Origin: a virus
Reading direction: 5' to 3' (one strand)
DNA length: 64,000 bases
Virus record (IMG/VR): IMGVR_UViG_3300007513_000952
Location: 39,473-103,472 of that record
Positions within the stretch are counted from its first letter, which is position 1. Every line of letters begins with the position of its first letter. The notes below the pieces were generated by a model. That model made no database searches, was not told the DNA's origin, and saw only the letters and a program-made list of their open reading frames with translations. The position numbers and the translations under genes are program-made. Below, piece after piece: positions 8,001 through 17,091 of this stretch.

Positions 8001-8278
8001 TGTATCGTTTACTCAAAGAATTTTGGGTAACAAGTTACAAACAAGATAAAATTGCTTTTTACCTAGAAGTATTTTCAGTCTCAGTTACGGTAGCAGGATC
8101 ATATCTATTAACTTTTACCTCCCCAGGACCAGATATGCGTTTGATTTTTCCATTGTATCTTTTAGGTTCATCTACTCTTGCATATGCATCATGGCGTAGA
8201 AGGATAATTTGGACTTGCGTTTTGGCATCATGGTTTACTATAATGAATGTAATAGGAAATTTTAGAGTATTTTTATGA
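8000..8278 (+). CDS. small polytopic membrane protein
   Basis: A 92-residue protein starting at GTG, which overlaps the TAG stop of dsbA. Three hydrophobic spans are visible: residues ~22-41, ~46-63 and ~68-84. The central part reads SPGPDMRLIFPLYLLGSS, followed by the basic loop SWRRR. Inner-membrane protein of unknown function. It overlaps the next gene by 4 bases. Confidence 0.55.
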   Translation: MYRLLKEFWVTSYKQDKIAFYLEVFSVSVTVAGSYLLTFTSPGPDMRLIFPLYLLGSSTLAYASWRRRIIWTCVLASWFTIMNVIGNFRVFL

Positions 8279-8511
8279 GAACAAAAACAAAATATATTCA
8301 CGTTAATCAACACAAAATTCGTTCAAATAAAAAACATGGCTTAAATGATCCAGTTATCACAATTAAACAAGGTTCTAAAAATACTTACTGTCACGAGGTT
8401 GCAATATTAGGACCAAGCCAAGTATTATATGGAGGTAATAATAAACCTTTACTTCCTTGTGGTGCTAGAGTTGTTATTAAAACAGAAAGTGATGTTGAAA
8501 TTATTAAATGA
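8275..8511 (+). CDS. small conserved-looking phage protein upstream of polymerase
   Basis: A 78-residue basic protein (MRTKTKYIHVNQHKIRSNKK at the N-terminus, then LPCGARVVIKTESDVEI). From memory, similar proteins sit beside polymerase in marine T4-like phages; the function is unknown. It overlaps both neighbours by 4 bases, so it is translationally coupled to the polymerase. Confidence 0.6.
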   Translation: MRTKTKYIHVNQHKIRSNKKHGLNDPVITIKQGSKNTYCHEVAILGPSQVLYGGNNKPLLPCGARVVIKTESDVEIIK

Positions 8512-11171
8512 GTTACATAGACGCTCTATATAAAAAAGACGAAGACAAAATTTACGTAGTAGAACGTGATTCTAAAAAAGGTCGTGTATTTGTAGATTAT
8601 GATGCTAGGTATGTATTCTATTATCCAGACACAAGAGGCAAACATAAATCCATGACTGGTGAAACATTACAAAAAGTACAATGTCGTACATCAAAAGAAT
8701 TCATTAAAGAGCAACGAATAAGGTCTAATAAAACTCTTTATGAACAAGATATCAATCCAGTGTTTAGATGCCTTGAGGAAAATTATTTAGGTAAAGAAAC
8801 ACCCAAGTTAAACGTACTGTTCTTTGATATCGAAGTGGACTTTGATCCTGAAAAGGGTTATGCCACAACTGATGATCCGTTCATGCCCATAACTGCCATA
8901 AGTTGTTATATGGAATGGACGGATCAATTAGTTACCCTTGCAATTCCACCAAAAACAATTACAATGCAAGAAGCAAAAGTACTCACAGAGAGATTTCCTA
9001 ATACAATGTTATTCGAAAAAGAAAAAGATATGCTTGATGCATTTTTACAATTAGTTGAAGATGCAGATATTTTATCAGGTTGGAACTCAGAAGGATATGA
9101 CATTCCATACACAGTAGGACGAATACAAAAAGTTTTAAGCAGTGATGATACAAGACGTTTATGTTTTTGGGGAGAAAAACCTAAAAAAAGAGTATTTGAA
9201 AAATACGGTAGAGAACATTTAAGTTATGATTTAATTGGCAGAGTACATTTAGATTTATTAGAGTTATATAGAAAATACACATATGAAGAACGTCATAGTT
9301 TTAGATTAGATGCAATAGGTGAACATGAATTAGGAGAAAAGAAAACTATATATGAAGGATCGTTAGATTCACTTTATAAAAATGACTTTGGTTTGTTTAT
9401 AGAATATAACAGACAAGACACACACTTACTTGCAAAATTAGAAAAGAAATTAAAATTTATAGATTTGGCAAACGAAATAGCACACCAAAATACTGTATTG
9501 CTACAAACTACAATGGGTGCAGTTGCAGTTACAGAACAAGCAATCGTTAACGAAGCACATAGACGTGGCATGATTGTACCAGGTAGAAAATACAGAGAAA
9601 AAGACGCTGAACCAATTACGGCGGCAGGTGCTTATGTGGCAACTCCAAAAAAAGGTATACATGACTGGATAGGATCTATTGATATTAACTCACTATATCC
9701 ATCTGTTATTAGAGCATTGAACATGGGTCCAGAAACTATTGTAGGACAAATAAGACCAGTAATAACATCAGCAGAAATAAACAGAGCAAAATTACAAAAA
9801 AAATCATTTGCGGCGGCTTGGGATAATCAATTTGGCAGTTGGGAATATCAAGCAGTAATGAACAAAGATAAAGGTACAGAAATAGTTATAGATTGGGCTG
9901 ACGGTACTAGTATTAGAATGTCAGCGGCACAACTGTATGATTTAGTATTTGAAAGTAACAACAAATGGATGTTAAGTGCCAATGGCACAATATTCACATA
10001 TGAATTTGAAGCAATTATTCCAGGACTACTTAAACGTTGGTATGCTGAACGAAAAGAAATGCAACGTAAAATGCAACAGTCTGGAAGTAACGAAATTGAA
10101 AGAGCATATTGGGATAAAAGACAATTAGTTAAAAAAATTAATTTAAATAGTTTATATGGAGCACTTTTAAATCCTGGTTGTAGATTTTTTGATATACGTA
10201 TAGGACAATCAGTAACATTAACAGGCAGATGCATTACAAAACACATGGCGGCAAAAGTAAATGATATTATTGCAGGCAAATATAATCATACTGGCGAATC
10301 TATAATTTATGGAGATACAGATTCAGTTTATTTTACAGCACATAAAACTTTACAAAATGATATTAACGCAGGTAAAATTGCTTGGAATAAAGAATCAGTA
10401 ATTGCATTATATGATAAAATTGCAGAGGAAATGAATACATCTTTTACAGGATTCATGACTAACGCATTTCATTGTCCACATACACGTGGTTCTGTTATTA
10501 GAGCAGGTAGAGAACTTGTAGCAATTAAAGGATTATTCATTACAAAGAAAAGATATGCAGTATTATATTACGACATTGAAGGTGAACGTACAGATAACGC
10601 AGGTAAAGAAGGCAAAATGAAAGCTATGGGATTAGATTTAAAAAGATCTGATACTCCAATATTTGTACAAGATTTTTTAAGTGATATATTATATATGGTA
10701 TTAACAGGTAAAACAGAAAAACAAGTATTAAACAGGATTGGCGAATTTAGATCAGAATTTAAAGCAAGACCTGGTTGGGAAAAAGGATCTCCAAAAAGAG
10801 CAAATAATGTTACAAAATATACCGACGAAGAAAAGAAAAAAGGCAAAGCAAATATGCCAGGACACGTAAGAGCAAGTATGAACTGGAACAACTGTAAACA
10901 AATGTATGGTGACAAGTATTCTTTACCTATATTAGATGGTGCAAAAGTTATTGTATGTAAACTTAAAAACAATCCATTAAACTATACAAGTATTGCATAT
11001 CCTACAGATGAATTACGTATTCCAGAATGGTTTAAAGAACTACCTTTTGATTCTGAAGCTATGGAACAAACAATATTAAATCAAAAGATAGACAACCTAA
11101 TAGGTGTATTAAATTGGGACGTACAAAGTACTGAAACCAGTAATACATTCAACAAACTGTTTGAATTCTAA
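8508..11171 (+). CDS. 43: family B DNA polymerase (gp43-like)
   Basis: Replicative DNA polymerase with proofreading exonuclease; 887 residues against 898 in T4 gp43. The exonuclease motif FDIEVDF is near residue 107, polymerase motif A DINSLYPS near 392, motif B KKINLNSLYGALLNPG near 543 and motif C YGDTDS near 601. The gene is complete, with no intein or frameshift. The extreme C-terminus (NTFNKLFEF) is aromatic, as expected for a clamp-interaction peptide. Its stop region contains a late-type box for the next gene. The clamp gene lies 0.8 kb downstream, separated by an inserted methyltransferase gene. Confidence 0.97.
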   Translation: MSYIDALYKKDEDKIYVVERDSKKGRVFVDYDARYVFYYPDTRGKHKSMTGETLQKVQCRTSKEFIKEQRIRSNKTLYEQDINPVFRCLEENYLGKETPKLNVLFFDIEVDFDPEKGYATTDDPFMPITAISCYMEWTDQLVTLAIPPKTITMQEAKVLTERFPNTMLFEKEKDMLDAFLQLVEDADILSGWNSEGYDIPYTVGRIQKVLSSDDTRRLCFWGEKPKKRVFEKYGREHLSYDLIGRVHLDLLELYRKYTYEERHSFRLDAIGEHELGEKKTIYEGSLDSLYKNDFGLFIEYNRQDTHLLAKLEKKLKFIDLANEIAHQNTVLLQTTMGAVAVTEQAIVNEAHRRGMIVPGRKYREKDAEPITAAGAYVATPKKGIHDWIGSIDINSLYPSVIRALNMGPETIVGQIRPVITSAEINRAKLQKKSFAAAWDNQFGSWEYQAVMNKDKGTEIVIDWADGTSIRMSAAQLYDLVFESNNKWMLSANGTIFTYEFEAIIPGLLKRWYAERKEMQRKMQQSGSNEIERAYWDKRQLVKKINLNSLYGALLNPGCRFFDIRIGQSVTLTGRCITKHMAAKVNDIIAGKYNHTGESIIYGDTDSVYFTAHKTLQNDINAGKIAWNKESVIALYDKIAEEMNTSFTGFMTNAFHCPHTRGSVIRAGRELVAIKGLFITKKRYAVLYYDIEGERTDNAGKEGKMKAMGLDLKRSDTPIFVQDFLSDILYMVLTGKTEKQVLNRIGEFRSEFKARPGWEKGSPKRANNVTKYTDEEKKKGKANMPGHVRASMNWNNCKQMYGDKYSLPILDGAKVIVCKLKNNPLNYTSIAYPTDELRIPEWFKELPFDSEAMEQTILNQKIDNLIGVLNWDVQSTETSNTFNKLFEF

Positions 11172-11174
11172 ATA
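11167..11174 (+). promoter_or_regulatory. late-type box (TCTAAATA)
   Basis: TCTAAATA shares TAAATA with the late box. It sits over the polymerase stop codon and ends 5 bases before the ATG at 11180. There is no Shine-Dalgarno sequence for that gene. Confidence 0.4.
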
Positions 11175-11179
11175 GTATT

Positions 11180-11977
11180 ATGCTGAGTATAGAAGAAATA
11201 AAACTGTTAATTGAAAAACTTGAAAAAGTAAAAAAAGAAGATTTACAAAAATTAATTGATTCTAATTTAAAAATTCTAAAAAATTTAGCAATAGCTATAG
11301 ATGCTAATAATAACGAAGAAATTAACAGATTAGATAAGACTGTAGAATGGTATAGACTTGATCTGGAACAGAAAATAAAAAAGCCTGTTGTTGACCTGAT
11401 GTTATATAGAACAATACAAACAAAAATATTTCAATTTGCTAAAACCAATATTTACAATAGTTTAGAAATAGGCCCAGGTACAGGAATGTTTTCCAAAGAA
11501 TTTAGATCATGGAGGAACAATTTCTTTTTAGAAACAATACCAGAACTAGAACTAAAAATTAGAAGAAGATTTAAACCTCCACATCAAAAATATTTAAAAT
11601 TTTATACAACACGCAGAACAGAATGTTCAAATATTCCACAAGGTTCATGCAACTTTGTGTTTAGTTGGGATACCTTTGTATTTTTTACACAAAATCATAT
11701 ACAACAATATCTACATGACATTAAAAGAGTGTTAATACCGGGTGGTTATGTGTTTATACAATATGCTGATTGCCATTATGATTATGACTTACATCTAGCA
11801 AAACGTGGTTATTGGAATTATAATACCAAAACTGCAATGGAAAAAATTATTAAAGAAGAAGGTTATGAAATTATAGAAATGTTACAATTTAAACCAGGTG
11901 CCAATTATGCCATATTTAAAAAACCTGGTAAACAAAATCCTGCTATATATAAAATTTCTGAAATGACACTTGATTAA
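11180..11977 (+). CDS. class I SAM-dependent methyltransferase
   Basis: A 265-residue protein. Residues 1-80 are a charged helical N-terminal part. The methyltransferase core then has motif I SLEIGPGTGMFSKEF (~residue 95), a FVFSWDTFVFF strand, and post-motif KRVLIPGGYVFIQ (~180). The target is not evident; this FkbM/Methyltransf_11-like plan is common in glycan and small-molecule methylation. It is AT-rich, Lys-rich and wedged between polymerase and clamp, which are usually close. It looks like an acquired single-gene insert. The promoter for the clamp lies within its last codons. Confidence 0.75.
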   Translation: MLSIEEIKLLIEKLEKVKKEDLQKLIDSNLKILKNLAIAIDANNNEEINRLDKTVEWYRLDLEQKIKKPVVDLMLYRTIQTKIFQFAKTNIYNSLEIGPGTGMFSKEFRSWRNNFFLETIPELELKIRRRFKPPHQKYLKFYTTRRTECSNIPQGSCNFVFSWDTFVFFTQNHIQQYLHDIKRVLIPGGYVFIQYADCHYDYDLHLAKRGYWNYNTKTAMEKIIKEEGYEIIEMLQFKPGANYAIFKKPGKQNPAIYKISEMTLD

Positions 11978-11998
11978 TATATGAATAACCTATATAAT
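11970..11998 (+). promoter_or_regulatory. sigma70-type promoter for the sliding clamp
   Basis: TTGATT (11970-11975), a 17-base spacer, then perfect TATAAT (11993-11998). The -10 ends only 8 bases before the ATG at 12007, so the transcript would have 0-2 leader bases. Confidence 0.65.
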
Positions 11999-12006
11999 AA
12001 AGCACT

Positions 12007-12744
12007 ATGATAGATATCTTGAAAGACATTGTCAAGCATACGCATGGCTTGGGATTTTTAGATCTTGTTAAAATTACTGGAGACAGTAACGAGACTGTCA
12101 TTGATTCAATGGCAGAAGACAGATCAGTTATCTTGCAAGGATCTTTTCACAAACCACAATCAGAAATGGTTGGTACTTTTGGTATGCCACAGTTAGGCAA
12201 ACTAGATATTCACTTGAAGTGCCCAGAATATAAAGAAAAAGCAAAAATAACTGTACTCAAAGGAACTAGGAATGGCGCTGAAGTGCCAACAGGTATTCAT
12301 TTTGAAAATGAAAAAGGTGACTTTAAGAACGATTACAGATTTATGAATGCTGAAATTATCAACGAGAAACTTAAAACAGTTAAATTTAAAGGTGTTAAGT
12401 GGGACGTTGAAATTGAACCAAGTGTGGCAAGTGTACAAAGATTTAACTTTCAGTCAGTAGCAAATACAGAACACAATTCTTTTGTTGTTAGAACAGAGAA
12501 TGGTAACCTGGTATTCACATTTGGTGATCAAGCATCACACGGTGGAGAATTTGTTTTTGCAAACGGAATGAATGGAACTCTAAACAAAGGATGGAGTTGG
12601 CCTGTAGCACAGGTATTGCAAATACTGAAACTCTCTGATTCGGCAAAAGTTATGTTGCATTTTTCTAACGAAGGTGCAATGATGATTTCTGTTGATTCAG
12701 GACTTGGCAAGTATCAATATATTATTCCAGCTCAGGCGCAATAA
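12007..12744 (+). CDS. 45: DNA polymerase sliding clamp (gp45-like)
   Basis: A 245-residue clamp, near the 228 of T4 gp45. The trimeric ring holds the polymerase on DNA and, in T4, activates late transcription. Support comes from length, position downstream of polymerase, alternating-strand composition and the typical end KYQYIIPAQAQ. The clamp-loader genes (44, 62) are not in the window. Its stop overlaps the next start by one base. The assignment rests on overall pattern rather than on a short motif. Confidence 0.75.
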   Translation: MIDILKDIVKHTHGLGFLDLVKITGDSNETVIDSMAEDRSVILQGSFHKPQSEMVGTFGMPQLGKLDIHLKCPEYKEKAKITVLKGTRNGAEVPTGIHFENEKGDFKNDYRFMNAEIINEKLKTVKFKGVKWDVEIEPSVASVQRFNFQSVANTEHNSFVVRTENGNLVFTFGDQASHGGEFVFANGMNGTLNKGWSWPVAQVLQILKLSDSAKVMLHFSNEGAMMISVDSGLGKYQYIIPAQAQ

Positions 12745-14195
12745 TGACAGAAAATAAAAGGCAAGAACATTTAGGAGATTTTAATCGAAATTTTGCAGTG
12801 TTCTTGCCTGCTATTTCCAATTTTTTTAATACATTTATATCCAGACAAAGAGTTACTAAAGGTACTCATATTCCAACAGAAAGAATTCCAAAAGGTTTAG
12901 ACAGAGGAGTTGAAGGTTTAAACTTTATTAATCCAGACGAAGGTTACTTTACATATCCAACTGCATTATATTCAGCAGGACACGCTTGTTTAGATATGGA
13001 TAAAGTTACAGACAGAGATTCTATGTGTGTTAATAGAGATCGAAAATTTAGTACAATAGTAGGCGACTCTGGTGGATATCAGATAGCAAAAGGTGTTATA
13101 CAATTTGATTGGAAAGATTTTGAAGGTAACAAAGCAAATAAAGTTAGATCTAACATATTAAATTGGTTAGAACTTATTGCAGACTGGTCAATGACATTAG
13201 ATGTACCTACATGGGCGGCAGATGATTTAAACAGAGGCAAATCAGGATTAAACAGTTTCCAAGATTGTTTAGATGCTACAAAATTTAATAATGATTATTT
13301 CCAAAAAAATAGATTAGGACAAACAAAATTTTTAAATGTACTACAAGGTGATGATTGGGAGACTGGAACAATTTGGTATGATCAAATGAAAAAATACGAG
13401 TTTGAAGGTTGGGCATTTGGTGGTATTAATATGTGTGATATGGAAATACTACTTAAAAGACTAATTGTAATGAGAGATGAAAAGCAATTAGATGGCAAAG
13501 ATTGGATTCACGTATTAGGAACATCACAATTAGATTGGGCTTGTTTCTTAACTGCAATACAAAGACAACTAAGAAAACATATCAATCCAAACGTTACAAT
13601 AAGTTTTGATTCGGCATCTGCATTTTTATCAACTGCAAACGGTTTAGTTTATACACAAAATACATTTACTCCAAGTAGATTCTCATTTATTATGGATAAA
13701 GCACCAGATGACAAAAAAATGAAAGGTTCAGATATACCTTTTCCATTCCACAGTCAAATTGGAGATAGATTAACAATGGGAGATGTTTGTTGGTATGGTG
13801 AAGGCGACCTAAATAAAAACAACAAAGAAAGTACAACTTCCTGGGATAGTTTCAGTTATTGTTTAATGATGGCTCATAATGTATACAATCAAATCAAAGC
13901 AGTACAAGTAGCAAATGATTTAAACGATATTGAAAGCATAAAATATAAACCACAAGTAGGACATTGGAGGAAAACAAAAGGATCAGATACAACCGATGAA
14001 ATGAGTAATTTTGTTCCAAGAAATATATTATATTTCAATACACTTGTAGAAGAAGTATTCACATCAGAGAATCCCATGGAAGTTATCAATAATGCTAGAC
14101 CATTTTTAGCAGATATAAGAGGAACACGTTGGGCAAGACATACAGGTGGTGGTAAAGGTAAAAACAACTTTAGTTCATTATTTGAAGGAGGATAA
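12744..14195 (+). CDS. dpdA: DpdA-like transglycosylase (TGT superfamily)
   Basis: A 483-residue homologue of queuine tRNA-ribosyltransferases. Signature elements are VGDSGGYQIAKG (~residue 108; TGT has SGGFQ), the nucleophile-type segment TLDVPTWAADD (~150), FLNVLQGD (~193) and FEGWAFGG (~225). In phages this branch (DpdA) swaps guanine in DNA for a 7-deazaguanine such as preQ0. The window also holds FolE, QueE and a possible QueD, the precursor pathway, so DNA modification is more likely than tRNA modification. Its stop overlaps the start of a radical SAM gene (TAATG). Confidence 0.85.
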   Translation: MTENKRQEHLGDFNRNFAVFLPAISNFFNTFISRQRVTKGTHIPTERIPKGLDRGVEGLNFINPDEGYFTYPTALYSAGHACLDMDKVTDRDSMCVNRDRKFSTIVGDSGGYQIAKGVIQFDWKDFEGNKANKVRSNILNWLELIADWSMTLDVPTWAADDLNRGKSGLNSFQDCLDATKFNNDYFQKNRLGQTKFLNVLQGDDWETGTIWYDQMKKYEFEGWAFGGINMCDMEILLKRLIVMRDEKQLDGKDWIHVLGTSQLDWACFLTAIQRQLRKHINPNVTISFDSASAFLSTANGLVYTQNTFTPSRFSFIMDKAPDDKKMKGSDIPFPFHSQIGDRLTMGDVCWYGEGDLNKNNKESTTSWDSFSYCLMMAHNVYNQIKAVQVANDLNDIESIKYKPQVGHWRKTKGSDTTDEMSNFVPRNILYFNTLVEEVFTSENPMEVINNARPFLADIRGTRWARHTGGGKGKNNFSSLFEGG

Positions 14196-15367
14196 TGCAA
14201 GATAATTTTTGCGTAATGCCGTTTGTACACGCATTTGTTACATCTAACATCATAAGTCCTTGTTGTGCCTATACTACACCACTCAAATTTAATTCAAAAA
14301 AACAATATTGGGCTTCTGAACAACTCAAAACAATTCAACAAAATATGTTGAGCAACACACGTGACGCAGGTTGCAGAGTTTGTTGGAAAAAAGAAGACAG
14401 AGGGTATAGCAGTTTAAGACAACATAGTAATCAAATTTACAAAGAACACATAGACTCAATTAAAAGCAACAGTATTGATAAGCAACCATACTATCTTGAT
14501 TTACGTTTAGGAAACTTATGTAACCTTAAATGTAGAATGTGTGTAAGTGAATGGAGCAGTCAAATTGCAGGAGAGATATTAGATAATCCTAATGAAGACT
14601 GGATAGACACACCTAAACAAAAAATAATTGAATTGGACGACGACTCATGGAAACTATTAGATAATTGGATTCCGTTTGTAAGACGTGTGTTCATGACTGG
14701 CGGAGAACCAACAATTATAAAACGTAACTTAGATTATATTGATAAAATTGTAGAATCAGGATATAGTAAAAATGTTGAACTTATTTTTACAACAAACGCC
14801 ACAAATATAAATCAAAAATTTATAGAAATTAGTAAGAAATTTAAGAGTGTTAGTTTTAATGTATCAATAGATGCAGTTGGTAATTTAGCAAATTATATTA
14901 GACATCCTAGTAATTGGAAAACTATTAAAAATAATTTACAAAACATTAATAAAAACGGTGTTGGAGTATCTTTTAACACAACTATACAATGGTTAAACAT
15001 GACAAGATTAAATGAGATATTTGATTACATTGAAAATTGCAATATTGATTTTGGTGGTATTTGGTTTCAATTGGTTACTGATCCATATTATCTTGATTCA
15101 ATATATGCTCCAAATTTTATGAAAAAAAAATGTATTAACGATATAGAAGAATTTTTACATAGACCTTTTTTAAATAATCCAAAATTTAATAACATTCTTT
15201 TTGGTGAATTAAAGCAAAGTCTAATACAAACAAAGAACTTTTTGAGTAAAAACTTTAACAATGTAAAATATACAGATGAGTTTTTAAAAAGGATGGAAAT
15301 ACTTGATAGATTAAGAAACCAAAATCTATTTGAGGTATTACCAGAATTAAAACAGATAGGAGAATAA
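14195..15367 (+). CDS. radical SAM protein with N-terminal twitch domain (copy 1)
   Basis: A 390-residue radical SAM protein. The N-terminal Cys-containing half-SPASM (twitch) part starts NFCVMPF, with PCCAY and CRVCWKKED. The radical SAM core follows, with the cluster motif CNLKCRMC (~residue 109) and TGGEPT (~166). Such enzymes modify peptides or other substrates via a 5'-deoxyadenosyl radical. The substrate is unknown; no small precursor-peptide gene is obvious next to it. It is inserted between dpdA and a DUF465-like gene. Confidence 0.85.
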   Translation: MQDNFCVMPFVHAFVTSNIISPCCAYTTPLKFNSKKQYWASEQLKTIQQNMLSNTRDAGCRVCWKKEDRGYSSLRQHSNQIYKEHIDSIKSNSIDKQPYYLDLRLGNLCNLKCRMCVSEWSSQIAGEILDNPNEDWIDTPKQKIIELDDDSWKLLDNWIPFVRRVFMTGGEPTIIKRNLDYIDKIVESGYSKNVELIFTTNATNINQKFIEISKKFKSVSFNVSIDAVGNLANYIRHPSNWKTIKNNLQNINKNGVGVSFNTTIQWLNMTRLNEIFDYIENCNIDFGGIWFQLVTDPYYLDSIYAPNFMKKKCINDIEEFLHRPFLNNPKFNNILFGELKQSLIQTKNFLSKNFNNVKYTDEFLKRMEILDRLRNQNLFEVLPELKQIGE

Positions 15368-15368
15368 A

Positions 15369-15566
15369 ATGGCTGGTAAAAACAAAAAATTAAAAAAATT
15401 ACAAGATCATCATGATTACCTAAATCGAAAGGTAGATGACCTTACCAAAGACAGAAAAAAAGATAGAAGTGATGAAAGCAAACAACTTTTAATGCGTTTG
15501 AAAAAAACCAAACTTGCGATAAAAGATGCAATCGCTAAAACCAAACAAACATTGACAAAATCTTAG
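15369..15566 (+). CDS. DUF465/YdcH-like small coiled-coil protein
   Basis: A 65-residue basic helical hairpin. The N-terminal LQDHHDYLNRKVDDLTKDR and C-terminal LKKTKLAIKDAIAKTK follow the DUF465 (YdcH) plan of two helices with a conserved His-rich turn and a K-L-x-x-K-D tail. Function unknown. Preceded by GGAGAATAAA after the radical SAM stop. The promoter for the next gene lies in its last codons. Confidence 0.65.
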   Translation: MAGKNKKLKKLQDHHDYLNRKVDDLTKDRKKDRSDESKQLLMRLKKTKLAIKDAIAKTKQTLTKS

Positions 15567-15579
15567 GATATGCTATAAT
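15552..15579 (+). promoter_or_regulatory. sigma70-type consensus promoter
   Basis: Perfect TTGACA (15552-15557), a 16-base spacer, perfect TATAAT (15574-15579). The ATG at 15587 starts 7 bases after the -10, so the mRNA would begin at or next to it. An in-frame ATG at 15578 overlaps the -10 and cannot be used from this promoter. Confidence 0.7.
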
Positions 15580-15586
15580 GTTAACA

Positions 15587-16123
15587 ATGAAAAGAACTTA
15601 TGCAACAGGTATAAAAAAAGATGTTACTGTGTTTTCTGGATTGGAAATTGAGCATACGCCTGCATATGGCTTACAAACACTATTCATTGCTCGTAATGAT
15701 TTAACATTTGATCAAATACAAGAAATGGCTGTAATAACCAATGCTGAAGCAATTTATTATGGTGCAAATAGAAGTTATATGCACAATCAGTATATGCAAG
15801 TAGCACAAATTATGAAATTTTTAGAACACGGTTATTATGTAACTGTGGAATATCCTTTTGAATTACACCAAATGGTTGGACAAAAATTTGCATTAGTTTG
15901 GAAACATCCAAAATTTATTCCGTTCTGTTCAATTATAATGCCAGATTCAGAAGAAGACTCATCGCTATGTTTTAAAATTGACGATATTGATTTTAACAAA
16001 ACTAATCCCGGTGTATGGACAATGAGTATGAAAGATTTTAAAGATAAAGCAGGATTTACTAAATGGGATCAATATATAAAAGATGAACCAATAGAAGAGA
16101 ACAAAATATGGTCAATGAAGTAG
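15587..16123 (+). CDS. hypothetical protein in the 7-deazaguanine gene cluster
   Basis: A 178-residue protein. The start is set at 15587 because the ATG nine bases upstream lies within the promoter -10. Recognisable stretches are LFIARNDLTFDQIQEMA, then EAIYYGANRSYMHNQYMQ and HGYYVTVEYPFELH. They look conserved (aromatic and His-rich), but I know no family. It overlaps the possible QueD gene by 16 bases, and the two are likely functionally linked. Confidence 0.6.
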   Translation: MKRTYATGIKKDVTVFSGLEIEHTPAYGLQTLFIARNDLTFDQIQEMAVITNAEAIYYGANRSYMHNQYMQVAQIMKFLEHGYYVTVEYPFELHQMVGQKFALVWKHPKFIPFCSIIMPDSEEDSSLCFKIDDIDFNKTNPGVWTMSMKDFKDKAGFTKWDQYIKDEPIEENKIWSMK

Positions 16124-16545
16124 AAGAAAGAAGAGATCAAGCATTAACGGAAAACTTGAGTAAAGCAAGTAAAATGATATGGGTTACTTTCCGTAAGGAA
16201 GGTATGCACAAATACCCAGCGGCATTAGAAGATCCAAAATTAAAAACAGGTGATGAATATGATGTATCGTTTTTAGGATACCCACATAGACATACGTTCC
16301 ATTTTAAAGTTGCAATAGAAGTATTCCACGACGATAGAGATATTGAATTTATACAATTTCAAAGATGGATTTTAAGTTTATATAGTCAAGGTACATTACA
16401 AAACGACTTTAAAAGTTGTGAAATGATGTCAGATGATTTATACATTCAAATAACAAAAAAATATCCTGGCAGAAAAATTGAAATAGATGTTTCTGAAGAT
16501 GGAGAAAACGGATCACACGCAGTATATGAAAGAAATAACGTTTAA
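16108..16545 (+). CDS. possible QueD-like T-fold protein
   Basis: A 145-residue protein. The segment YPHRHTFHFKVAIEVFHDDR resembles the H-G-H-x-Y-x-V strand of 6-pyruvoyltetrahydropterin/6-carboxytetrahydropterin synthases. The later CEMMSDDLYIQITKKYPGRK and IDVSEDGENG could match the T-x-E-N and C-terminal Glu strands. A QueD would make 6-carboxytetrahydropterin between FolE and QueE. The zinc-ligand set is not complete by eye, so this is tentative. It overlaps both neighbours. Confidence 0.4.
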   Translation: MVNEVEERRDQALTENLSKASKMIWVTFRKEGMHKYPAALEDPKLKTGDEYDVSFLGYPHRHTFHFKVAIEVFHDDRDIEFIQFQRWILSLYSQGTLQNDFKSCEMMSDDLYIQITKKYPGRKIEIDVSEDGENGSHAVYERNNV

Positions 16546-16846
16546 AGAAAAAAGAGCAACAACAAGAATGGGTTACCTACCAATTGGTGGAGGTGGACTT
16601 AATGCTTCATATACTTTTGTTGATGCAGTAGCAAATATATGCACTACCGCAGGTAATTTAGGTATGAAATATGGCAAAGATTTCATTTGGGCATATCACG
16701 GATATGACAATGAAGACGATGACTGTGTTACATTAATGGTGAAAGAAGACAAGTATGAAACTTTTTTACATTTAGCACTACAAAACTCACACAGAATTAA
16801 ACACACCGTTAACGGCACAATCAAACTAACAAAGGAGAGAGCATGA
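16526..16846 (+). CDS. hypothetical protein
   Basis: A 106-residue protein starting at the ATG at 16526, which overlaps the previous gene by 20 bases and gives MKEITFKEKR. A Gly-rich turn YLPIGGGGLNASYTF lies at residues ~17-31, and YHGYDNEDDDCVTLMV is central. The alpha/beta look and alternating hydrophobicity suggest a small compact domain. No family recognised. An AGGAGAG site for the next gene lies in its last codons. Confidence 0.6.
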   Translation: MKEITFKEKRATTRMGYLPIGGGGLNASYTFVDAVANICTTAGNLGMKYGKDFIWAYHGYDNEDDDCVTLMVKEDKYETFLHLALQNSHRIKHTVNGTIKLTKERA

Positions 16847-17082
16847 CTAAACTATACGAAGTGAAGATAGAACTTACTGAAAAAATTAAGACACACAAAA
16901 CCGAGTACATAAAAGCAGAATCAAAACATGAAGCGATGGAGAAGGTCGAAGGATTCGTTACAGACCAATATGTCAAAGATAACGACTTCAACTACACTGA
17001 CGCCAATGCCATCAGCGCCAAACCAATCAGTGAGAGGGACTTCTCAAATGACAGGATCGGACTGCCATCAGACAACACATAA
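16843..17082 (+). CDS. small hypothetical protein
   Basis: A 79-residue charged protein (KIELTEKIKTHKTEYIKAES, then KHEAMEKVEGFV) with the beta-alpha pattern of small phage proteins. A strong AAAGGAGAG ribosome site precedes it. It overlaps the previous gene by 4 bases. Its codon use is visibly more GC-rich than that of its neighbours (GACGCCAATGCCATCAGC). Function unknown. Confidence 0.6.
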   Translation: MTKLYEVKIELTEKIKTHKTEYIKAESKHEAMEKVEGFVTDQYVKDNDFNYTDANAISAKPISERDFSNDRIGLPSDNT

Positions 17083-17091
17083 GGAGGCAAG

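Noticed and set aside
9848-10279. 143-codon minus-strand frame inside the DNA polymerase gene
   Set aside because: Opposite a fully conserved polymerase; composition is typical of antisense frames, no start signal.
8508-11171. Possible intein or homing endonuclease in the polymerase gene
   Set aside because: Motifs A, B and C are uninterrupted, and the length (887) equals that of intein-free T4 gp43.
16108-16545. Confident naming of this gene as queD
   Set aside because: The His-rich strand is suggestive but the three-His zinc site and catalytic Cys are not complete by eye. Reported as tentative.
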